A DNA stretch of 64,000 nt from Bog-756 sp963829235 (GTDB lineage: Bacteria; Actinomycetota; Acidimicrobiia; Acidimicrobiales; RAAP-2). Where the stretch lies: the NCBI GenBank assembly GCA_963829235.1, contig CAWHIF010000003.1, positions 558,001-622,000 of the forward strand, read 5' to 3'. The position numbers and the translations under genes were made by a program. This document shows, piece after piece, positions 54,666-61,783 of the stretch (its first letter is position 1; each line of letters starts with the position of its first letter). The notes beneath the pieces are model-generated. The model saw only the letters and a list, made by a program, of their open reading frames with translations, had not been told where the DNA came from and did no database searches.

Positions 54666-55832
54666 CTAACGGCTGGAGACCCCTCGCCACAGCGACACGC
54701 CATGGCCGGCAGTCACCGAGACGATCTGTTGAAACGGCTCGAAGGCCGGCGGACCGAGGTTGTCCGCGTAGAGCGTGCCGTCCGGGGCCAGGGCGAAGTA
54801 GTCCGTAAAGGTGAACGTGTTGATGCCGGGGACGGTGTTGACGGAGAGGGCAGTGGCCAGTCGATCACCCTGCACTCGCAGGATGTTGGGGCCGTCGTCG
54901 ACCTCGATGACATCGTCTGCGCCCCGTTGGACGATGGCCGTATTACCTCCACTGCGCCGGGCATAGCCCAGATACGTGGCCACTCCATCAGGTGAGATCT
55001 TGAAGACCGACCATCCGTCGAAGAGTGAGGAGGCGTAGACGTTGCCTTCCGCGTCGACCGCGATCGAGTCGTAGCTGTCGAGGGCACCGGGCATCTGGAC
55101 GATCCCGGGAGGGAGGATTGCCCGTATGGAGTCGAGCCGTCCGGTAGACGTCAGTCGGAAGAGCCGTGAAGCCGCCGGCTGCGATGTGGACAGGTAGAGC
55201 TCACCGTCGGGACTGAAGGCGATGGAGGCGACCTGACCGAGAGGCGCCGACAAAGCCGGTGTGCCGCCGGACACCGAGCCGGAGCGACCGTCTCCGGCGA
55301 CTGTCCGAATCGTCCCTGCCCGATCGACGGACCGCACCCGGCTGCCGTCGGCGAGGTACAGATCACCGTTGGGAGCGAACGCCATTGCGCCGACGTTCGA
55401 GAGCTCGGCCCTGGTCGCCGGCCCACCGTCGCCGGCGAAGCCGTCTCTGCCGTTGCCGGCCACGATGCGGAACCGGCCATCGGCCAGACGCACAAGGACC
55501 TCGTGACGGGTCGGATCGGACACGTAGAGCGATCCGGCCGCACCGACCGCGAGCGGACCGGCCCTCTTGAGCGAGACGAGCGATCCAAGAGGAAAGCTCG
55601 TCGACTTGGGCGTGTTCGAATTCGGGGCCTTGGCCGGGGGCGGGGAGGGCTTCAAAGCGGAGCTGATCGCAACAACGATCAACACGACTCCGGCAAGCGC
55701 AATGACCGCGACGCCGGACCACAGCAAGCGCCGGCGCCGCTCGCGTCGCTTCGCCTCCTTGAACAGGAGGTCGGCACCGGGCGGACCCGGGGTCGCCTGG
55801 ACCTGGGGTGGTCCCTCCTGGACAAAAGCCAT
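54666..55832 (-). CDS. Membrane-anchored NHL/beta-propeller protein
   Basis: The 388-residue product has a cytoplasmic head with a basic run (KEAKRRERRRR), one membrane helix (about residues 37-60, LWSGVAVIALAGVVLIVVAI) and a Pro-rich linker. An NHL-type propeller follows: repeats GPLAVGAAGSLYVSDPTRHE, AMAFAPNGDLYLADGSRVRS, SIAFSPDGELYLSTSQP, DSIAVDAEGNVYASSLF. Such propellers bind ligands or proteins outside the membrane. The ATG overlaps a perfect palindrome shared with the divergent GntR gene, so it is the probable regulatory target. A GATAGT -10 box six bases before the ATG suggests a leaderless mRNA. Confidence 0.85.
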   Translation of the reverse strand: MAFVQEGPPQVQATPGPPGADLLFKEAKRRERRRRLLWSGVAVIALAGVVLIVVAISSALKPSPPPAKAPNSNTPKSTSFPLGSLVSLKRAGPLAVGAAGSLYVSDPTRHEVLVRLADGRFRIVAGNGRDGFAGDGGPATRAELSNVGAMAFAPNGDLYLADGSRVRSVDRAGTIRTVAGDGRSGSVSGGTPALSAPLGQVASIAFSPDGELYLSTSQPAASRLFRLTSTGRLDSIRAILPPGIVQMPGALDSYDSIAVDAEGNVYASSLFDGWSVFKISPDGVATYLGYARRSGGNTAIVQRGADDVIEVDDGPNILRVQGDRLATALSVNTVPGINTFTFTDYFALAPDGTLYADNLGPPAFEPFQQIVSVTAGHGVSLWRGVSSR

Positions 55833-55855
55833 AACGCTACTATCATTGGCGTTAT
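55831..55855. promoter_or_regulatory. Shared GntR operator over two divergent leaderless starts
   Basis: ATAACGC, 11 bases, GCGTTAT is a perfect inverted repeat spanning both start codons. -10 boxes face both ways: TATCAT seven bases before the gntR ATG, and GATAGT six bases before the NHL gene ATG. A repressor bound here would block both promoters. Confidence 0.7.
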
Positions 55856-56243
55856 GAGTTCTGTCAAGACACCTCCGGGGACCGGTCCCGATGAGTTGGT
55901 GCTCTCAGGGGTCGATCGTTCCGATCCGATGCCTCTCCACGATCAGGTCGCGGCGGAGATCCGCCGTGCCATCGCCGACGGCGAGGCCGGGCCCGGAGAT
56001 CGGATTCCCCAGGCCAAGGACCTCGCTGCCGTGCTCGGCGTCAACACCAATACCGTGCTGCGTGCACTACGTGTCCTTCGGGACGAGGGGCTCGTGGAGC
56101 TCGGCCGCGGGCGTGCGATCATCGTGTCCGGTACACCTGAGCGTGGGGCTGTCGTCACCCAGTTGAAGGAGTTTCTCGAATTCGCCCGCGCGCAGGGCTA
56201 TCGACGTGAGGAGCTCCTGACGATGATGGAGTCGCTGCCGTAG
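55854..56243 (+). CDS. GntR-family regulator (YtrA-like, short)
   Basis: The 129-residue protein has a GntR winged helix: PLHDQVAAEIRRAIADGEAG, then IPQAKDLAAVLGVNTNTVLR and ALRVLRDEGLVELGRGRAII. It has only a short helical C-terminus (EFLEFARAQGYRREELLTMM), as in YtrA-type regulators that control nearby membrane proteins. ATG 55854 overlaps the operator and is probably leaderless. The adjacent divergent NHL-repeat membrane protein is the likely target. Confidence 0.93.
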   Translation: MSSVKTPPGTGPDELVLSGVDRSDPMPLHDQVAAEIRRAIADGEAGPGDRIPQAKDLAAVLGVNTNTVLRALRVLRDEGLVELGRGRAIIVSGTPERGAVVTQLKEFLEFARAQGYRREELLTMMESLP

Positions 56244-56329
56244 CTCCGACCACACGAGGCGGTGTGGCTCGGGTGCAGCCGCCACCTCACTCCCGCCCGT
56301 CACCCAGTTGACTTTTCGGAGGCCGGCCG

Positions 56330-56695
56330 CTGCTGACCTCAGTCCATTCGGGCCAAGGCGATGTGACCATCCTCGGAGGCTCCGGCACGCTGCAGGCCTC
56401 CAGCGGCCAGGGATACGTCACCGTGTCCAGATCAGCCGCCACCGCGGTGTCCGTCCAATCCGACCAGGGCGATGTCGCCGTCGACCTGGTCGTATCGCCG
56501 AGTCGGGTCACAGCCGCTTCGGGGCAGGGCAACGTCACGGTCGAGCTCCCGAGAGGCCCGAGCTCCTATCAGGTTGGGGCCAGCTCGGGCCAGGGGAACG
56601 TCTTGAACAGGGTCGCAAGCAACCCCACCAGCTCCCGGATCGTCGATGCATCATCGGCACAAGGGAACGTGACCGTCGGTTACCGGCAAGGTTGA
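56330..56695 (+). pseudogene. Truncated DUF4097-like beta-strand repeat protein
   Basis: The frame encodes four to five copies of a 25-residue strand repeat with SGQGDVTI, SSGQGYVTV, ASGQGNVTV and SSAQGNVTV, the pattern of DUF4097 adhesin-like beta-helices. No signal peptide or proper start is present. The only starts are an internal GTG at 56363 and unconvincing upstream codons, while the frame stays open into the preceding gene end. I read it as the C-terminal end of a lost surface protein. A short real gene is possible. Confidence 0.55.
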
Positions 56696-56783
56696 GCCCA
56701 AGGGAGCCCACATCCTCCACTTCACCGGTGCACCGTCTTCCGCCGTGAGATATCGATGGATGACCGGACGCACACCCGTCCGG

Positions 56784-59082
56784 TCACCCCGCGGTTGCCA
56801 TGCCCACGACCCTGGCATTCAAATGCCGGCCGCCCATGGAGCCGTAGAACCCGGCGTCGCCGAAGGCGAAGATCCCACCGTCTGCGGCCACCTCCCAATA
56901 GCCACCCCCGTCGGCGGTGGCGGCCAGACCCACGATCGGTGCGTCGAGCGGCCGGCCGCCCATGGAGCCGTAGAACCCGGCGTCGCCGAAGGCGAAGATC
57001 CCACCGTCTGCGGCCACCTCCCAATAGCCACCCCCGTCGGCGGTGGCGGCCAGACCCACGATCGGTGCGTCGAGCGGCCGGCCGCCCATGGAGCCGTAGA
57101 ACCCGGCGTCGCCGAAGGCGAAGATCCCACCGTCTGCGGCCACCTCCCAATAGCCACCCCCGTCGGCGGTGGCGGCCAGACCCACGATCGGTGCGTCGAG
57201 CGGCCGGCCGCCCATGGAGCCGTAGAACCCGGCGTCGCCGAAGGCGAAGATCCCACCGTCTGCGGCCACCTCCCAATAGCCACCCCCGTCGGCGGTGGCG
57301 GCCAGACCCACGATCGGTGCGTCGAGCGGCCGGCCGCCCATGGAGCCGTAGAACCCGGCGTCGCCGAAGGCGAAGATCCCACCGTCTGCGGCCACCTCCC
57401 AATAGCCACCCCCGTCGGCGGTGGCGGCCAGACCCACGATCGGTGCGTCGAGCGGCCGGCCGCCCATGGAGCCGTGGAACGCTGGCGTCGCCGAAGGCGA
57501 AGATCCCACCGTCTGCGGCCACCTGACGGTACCCCGGTCCGACTCCGGAACCCACGCCGCCACCGATACCGACACCGCTACCGACACCGCTACCGACACC
57601 GCTACCGATACCGACACCGCCACTGGCGCTGCCGGTCACGCACCGCGTCTGGGAGCCGCGGACGAAGCCATCGGACGGGAGGGTCATCCGGTACTCGCCG
57701 TTGGTGGGCAAGGTGAGCAGGGGATTGCCGTTCCCGCCGCCGCCGTACTGCTCGTTGTACGGGAAGGCATAGTTGCGGGAGAAGCCGTTGAGCACCTTCG
57801 AGTAGATGTTGTACGGAGCCGGGCCGAAGGCGCGGGACTTGGACGGGTACGATGGCCGTCCAATGGTCGGGCTGATGGGAGGACTCCAGCTCCTCCAGAA
57901 GAACCGGTTGTCCTTCCCCGTGCCGTCCCCGCTGCCCCAGTAGCCGTAGTTGAAGGCGCTGAGCGTATCGTTGACGACCACGGCGTAGACGTCGTTGTAA
58001 TCCGGCCACCATGGCGGTGTCGGGCTGACGTTGTAGCCCCCGGTGGCGTGCGGCCCCTGGGCCTCGCTATAGATGGCTGCGGCAAGGTCGGAGATGGTGA
58101 TGGTCCCTCCAGCGACTCCGCCCGACGGCTTTGGTGTCTTCTGGCTGATGCGGCCTGCGATCGTGAGATTGTTGTCAGGAGCGACGTACCCCTGGTAGTA
58201 GAACCAGCCCGGCGCCGGCTCGTTCTTTGAGTAATAGCCCTCGACGGTGAACGGTCCTCGATCACCCGAGTACTTCCCGCTGGTGACGATGGGCAGCGTC
58301 TTCTTGAACGCGTTGATGTAAGGATTCATGCTCGGCCAGTCGGCCTGCTGTTTGGTGCCGTTGTAGGTGACCGGGCCGATGATCCGGGTGAATTGCCCAC
58401 CGTTCGTCTGTTCGATCGATCTCCAGCTGGCACCCGCTCCGGCTCGATCGATCGCCGTGTGCATGGCATTGACGATTTGGCAGGTATTTCCTTTGAATAA
58501 CGAGCTCTCTTCGGGTTTCGAACCCCCTACGGACGCGTAGGCCTGCATGTTCAGGGGGAAGGAGAAGGCGTTCACGTTGGTCAAGTCAGTGGTGCCCCCG
58601 ACTCCTGGCGCTCCGAACTCGACCTCGGCCCACCGGTAGGGCGAGGTGACGGTGGGCTGGATCGCCGGCAGACCGACGATCGGATGCCCGATCGACACCC
58701 AGAAGTTGCCTGCGCCTGACCCCTGCCAGTGGCTGTTACAGAAATAATGCGTGCGACCGCTCGGATCGTTCGGGTCGAGCGGATAGTCGGCGATCGGCTT
58801 CGAGACGTTCACCAGGTCGGCCGGCGTGATGCTCGCGGCGCCGGTCAGCGTCACGGCACCGTAGGCGTTCAAGCCGGCATCGTTGTCGAAGGACATCACC
58901 GTGTCACCCGCAGGACACGGGTTGGTGGTGTGGGGAGACACCACGCCCCGGTCATTCTCCGGGGCTGCCGACGCCACCGTCGTGGGAACGGTGACGGTTC
59001 CTGCAAGGGTCAACAGGAGCGTCGCCGCCGTGCCCAACGTGATGTTCCTCCTGCACCGCTTCGAAGGTGTGTCCGGGGTCAT
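56784..59082 (-). pseudogene. GH64-like beta-1,3-glucanase with 42-residue repeats, frameshifted
   Basis: ATG 59082 follows GGGCAGGAC and begins a secreted protein with a signal peptide ending ASAA (about residue 40). The next 440 residues resemble GH64 / thaumatin-like glucanases: EVEFGAPGVGG, LTNVNAFSFPLNMQAYASVG, EGYYSKNEPAPGWFYYQG, NIYSKVLNGFSRNYAFPYNE. These enzymes cleave beta-1,3-glucan. A Gly-Ser-Val linker (GSGVGSGVG) precedes the repeats. At about 57483-57490 one extra base breaks the frame. The other frame then reads five perfect copies of GYWEVAADGGIFAFGDAGFY, ending MATAG at 56784. As sequenced, translation would instead continue out of frame to 56722. Confidence 0.75.
56815..57530 (-). 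repeat. Near-identical 126-bp repeats in the glucanase gene
   Basis: Five identical or nearly identical 126-bp units plus one diverged copy encode the 42-residue surface repeat. The unit has the same length as in the S53 gene but different sequence, so each array has been homogenised separately. All reading frames are open through it. Confidence 0.92.
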
Positions 59083-59324
59083 GTCCTGCCCATCACCGAG
59101 CAGCTGGCCCCGGGGCCGGCATCAAGCCACACGCCACATGCGGATCCCATGCCTCCCTATCGGCTACACGATCCATTGTCTTGACCCAGACTTTCAGCCG
59201 ACACCGGGTCCGGCGGTACCATCCGGTGGTGTACGAACCGAGGAAGTGAGCCCCGTCAATCCTTGGACCCGGCAGATCAGTTGCATGCGGCCTCGTGCGG
59301 CCTCCAGGCGCTTGGCCACCCGGG

Positions 59325-59978
59325 TCATGGCTCGACAGGTTTGACGGCAATGAGGCTGGCCTGTGGTCGATTCTCTCGGCCCTGTGCGGCTCGCGACAGC
59401 TGGGTGTGCACGACCAAGCCTGCCTGACGGGCCAGATCTGCGATCCGCTCGAGCGTCACGTCGTAGGTGTCGACGGAAGCGCCCGCACGGTAGGTCACCG
59501 TCCTGGGCCGGTCTTCTGTTCCGACGTGGAATCCGACCAGCAGGTACCCTCCGGGCGCCAGCACCCGAGAGAACTCTGCGAACACGTCCGGAAGGTCATG
59601 CGGCGGGGTGTGGATCGTCGAGTACCAGGCCAGAGCTCCACCGAGTGAGGTGGCGGAGAGGTCCAAGCTGGTGATCGACCCGACGTCGAAACGCAGCCGC
59701 GGATGGGTCTGGCGAGCGAGATCGACCATGGCGGATGAAAGGTCGATCCCGAAGATGTCCACCCCCAGCGCGTGCAGGTGGGCGGTGATGCGACCGGTGC
59801 CGCAGCCGAGGTCGGCGACCGGCCCGAGGCCTGTCGCCATGGTCAGCTCGGCGAACCTGGCCAGCATCGCCTGGTCCAGCGAGGTCTCTGCCCGAAGGTC
59901 CGGGAGAAGGCGGGCGTAGTCGACAGCGACGGCGTCGTAGGTCGCCCTCGTGCGATGCAAATGGGCCGGCTCATCCAC
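59325..59978 (-). CDS. SAM-dependent methyltransferase
   Basis: The product is about 217 residues when started at GTG 59978 (VDEPAHLHRTRATYDAVAVD). The Rossmann fold is clear: motif I VADLGCGTGRITAHLHALGV, acidic FGIDLSSAMVDLARQ, motif III-like LAWYSTIHTPPHDLPDVFAE, and LAPGGYLLVGFHVGTE. It belongs to the ubiE/class I small-molecule methyltransferases. A longer frame to 60110 would translate a 9-bp repeat (Trp-Thr-Arg) and is rejected. The substrate is unknown. Confidence 0.9.
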   Translation of the reverse strand: MDEPAHLHRTRATYDAVAVDYARLLPDLRAETSLDQAMLARFAELTMATGLGPVADLGCGTGRITAHLHALGVDIFGIDLSSAMVDLARQTHPRLRFDVGSITSLDLSATSLGGALAWYSTIHTPPHDLPDVFAEFSRVLAPGGYLLVGFHVGTEDRPRTVTYRAGASVDTYDVTLERIADLARQAGLVVHTQLSRAAQGRENRPQASLIAVKPVEP

Positions 59979-60031
59979 AGCTTCGGACCCTACCCATGCC
60001 GCTCCTCGAGAAACCGGCTGGAGACAACACC

Positions 60032-60075
60032 GACTCCACCGAGTCCACCGGATCCACCGGGTCCACCGGGTCGGC
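60032..60075. repeat. 9-bp tandem repeat near methyltransferase start
   Basis: About four to five copies of a CCACCGGGT-like unit lie between the methyltransferase start and the end of the amidase gene. It is similar in unit length to the array at 61695. Confidence 0.7.
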
Positions 60076-60197
60076 CCAGCCGGAAGACGACCGGAAAACG
60101 GCTCGGTCAACGGCTCGGGTCAGAGCGGGTCGGCCGCATCCGGCCGGCAGCACCCAGTCCGTGCTCAGCCAACTGTGAGTGGCCAGCTCACGATCGT

Positions 60198-61688
60198 TCA
60201 GAGGGAAGGAGCCTTCCGGAACCTCGTGGCCCTCTCCCAGGCGTGCGCGAACTGGAGCATGCTCACCTCGGCAAACGGTGCCCCGAGCAACTCCATCCCC
60301 ACCGGCAGGCCCCCATCGGTGAAGCCGACGGGAATCGTGAGGGCCGGCAATCCGGCCTGGGCGGCGATGACGGTATTGGTGGGGAAGGTCAGACAGTCAT
60401 ACTTCGACGCGGCCAGTTCATCACGCGTCGGCGGAATGACCCTCACGGTCGGATAGACGAGAAAGTCGACCCGGTAGTCCGCGAGGATGCCGAGGATATG
60501 TTCCCGAAACTCTTGTTGGCTGCGTTGGATTCGGACGTAGTCCGCACGTTCGACCTTGTCCGGGCCTTCGGCGATGTTGTGGAAGAGGTCGTTGAGCGGA
60601 TGGAATGACTTGCCGCCGTACAGCTCCATGAAACTGGAGACCGGCGCCTCCGGTCTCCCCCCCAGAAAATCGGTGAGATCGGACTTCGAGTGCTGGACAT
60701 ATCCGGCGGTGTCGGTGATCCACCCCGAGAGCTCCGGGATTTGCAGTGCCGAGGTCGTCGCTACCCCGAGTTCTTCGAGGTGGGCGATGGCCGCTCGGAT
60801 GACGGCGGTCACCGGCTCGACGTCCGGATCACGACCGGAGTCGAAACCCGACTCGAGTACTCCGATACGCCAATTGTCCAAGGGGAGGTTTCGGTCGAGC
60901 GCCCCGGCATAGCCACCACCCACCGATCCGTCCCTGGCGTTGGACGTGAGTGGGTCGTCCGGGTCATAGCCGACGATGCTGTCGAGCGTCCTCGCCACAT
61001 CGGAGACCGTCCGTCCGATCGGACCGGGGGTGTCCTGGAAATGAACCAGCGGCGAAAATCCGACGCGGCTTATGAGCCCCGTGGTCACACGCAGCCCGAA
61101 GAGATTGTTGAAGGAAGCAGGAATCCGGATAGACCCGCCCGTATCCTCCCCGATCCCGACGAGCCCGAAGTTGGCCGCAATTCCCGCGGCCGTCCCGGCA
61201 CTGGAGCCGCCGGAATCACGCGTCAGGTCATATGGATTCTTCGTGTGATCGGTCATCGACGAGGATGAGAACCAGCCCGCGGCGAAGTCGCACATGGTTG
61301 TCTTGGCCAGAACGACTGCGCCGGCGTCCTTGAGCTTCGTGACCAAGGTCGCGTCCCGCTCGGGCACATACCCTTCGAACAGGTTGGAGCCGAAGGTCGT
61401 GCGGATGCCGGCCGTTTCGGCCTGATCCTTCACGAGCACGGGCACGCCGTGAAGTGGCCCGGAGAGTGTGCCGGTGGAGGCAAGATAGGAGTCCGTGATG
61501 GCGGCTTCCTGGCGGGCCCGGGGGTTGACCGTCACCACGGCCTGGATCCGAGGGCCGGCGTCGTTGTTCGCCCGGATTCTGGCCAGGTACCAATCGACGA
61601 GATCGACGGCGGTCAACGCACCCGTCCGCAACGCGGTGTGGAAAGCGTCGATGGTGAGTTCCTCGAAGCTCGCGCCGAATTCGGTCAC
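60198..61688 (-). CDS. Amidase signature (AS) family hydrolase
   Basis: The 496-residue enzyme starts at GTG 61688, six bases after GGAGG. Catalytic residues are visible: Lys87 in VPVLVKDQAETAG, the cis-Ser162 in SGGSSAGTAAG and the nucleophile Ser186 in DTGGSIRIPAS. The AS fold continues to the C-terminal PALTIPVGFTDGGLPVGMEL. AS amidases hydrolyse amides, from small nitriles-derived amides to acyl-amides; the substrate cannot be told. No signal peptide. A longer upstream frame is only translated 9-bp repeat and is rejected. It may be co-transcribed with the LuxR regulator upstream. Confidence 0.95.
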   Translation of the reverse strand: MTEFGASFEELTIDAFHTALRTGALTAVDLVDWYLARIRANNDAGPRIQAVVTVNPRARQEAAITDSYLASTGTLSGPLHGVPVLVKDQAETAGIRTTFGSNLFEGYVPERDATLVTKLKDAGAVVLAKTTMCDFAAGWFSSSSMTDHTKNPYDLTRDSGGSSAGTAAGIAANFGLVGIGEDTGGSIRIPASFNNLFGLRVTTGLISRVGFSPLVHFQDTPGPIGRTVSDVARTLDSIVGYDPDDPLTSNARDGSVGGGYAGALDRNLPLDNWRIGVLESGFDSGRDPDVEPVTAVIRAAIAHLEELGVATTSALQIPELSGWITDTAGYVQHSKSDLTDFLGGRPEAPVSSFMELYGGKSFHPLNDLFHNIAEGPDKVERADYVRIQRSQQEFREHILGILADYRVDFLVYPTVRVIPPTRDELAASKYDCLTFPTNTVIAAQAGLPALTIPVGFTDGGLPVGMELLGAPFAEVSMLQFAHAWERATRFRKAPSL

Positions 61689-61694
61689 CGGGAT

Positions 61695-61783
61695 CCTCCG
61701 CGCGCTCCGAGCACTCCGAGCACTCCGCCCACTCCGAGTCCTCCGCCCACTCCGCCCACTCCGAGCACTCCGCCTACTCCGAG
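61695..61783. repeat. 9-bp minisatellite between LuxR gene and amidase
   Basis: About ten copies of a degenerate ACTCCGAGC / ACTCCGCCC unit run from inside the LuxR stop region to the amidase ribosome site. Copy-number change would alter the spacing between the two genes and could affect coupling or mRNA folding. Confidence 0.8.

Noticed and set aside
56722..57480. Arg-rich continuation (RDRGSGRHRRRGWLLGGGRR-type) of the glucanase frame
   Set aside because: It is the out-of-frame reading of the surface repeats after a one-base shift, and is not a new domain, though it would be translated if the shift is real.
56815..57480. Possible CRISPR-like array
   Set aside because: The 126-bp units are contiguous, without unique spacers, and encode protein repeats. 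No cas genes are nearby.
56745..57716. Plus-strand open frames over the glucanase repeat array
   Set aside because: Same cause: repeat periodicity divisible by three. No start signal or family supports them.
59083..59324. Possible riboswitch upstream of the glucanase gene
   Set aside because: Several G-rich stems can be drawn but no conserved core was found. There is nothing beyond ordinary GC-rich folding.
59979..60110. N-terminal extension of the methyltransferase (RWTRWIRWTRW)
   Set aside because: It also translates a 9-bp repeat. The class I fold begins downstream, at GTG 59978.
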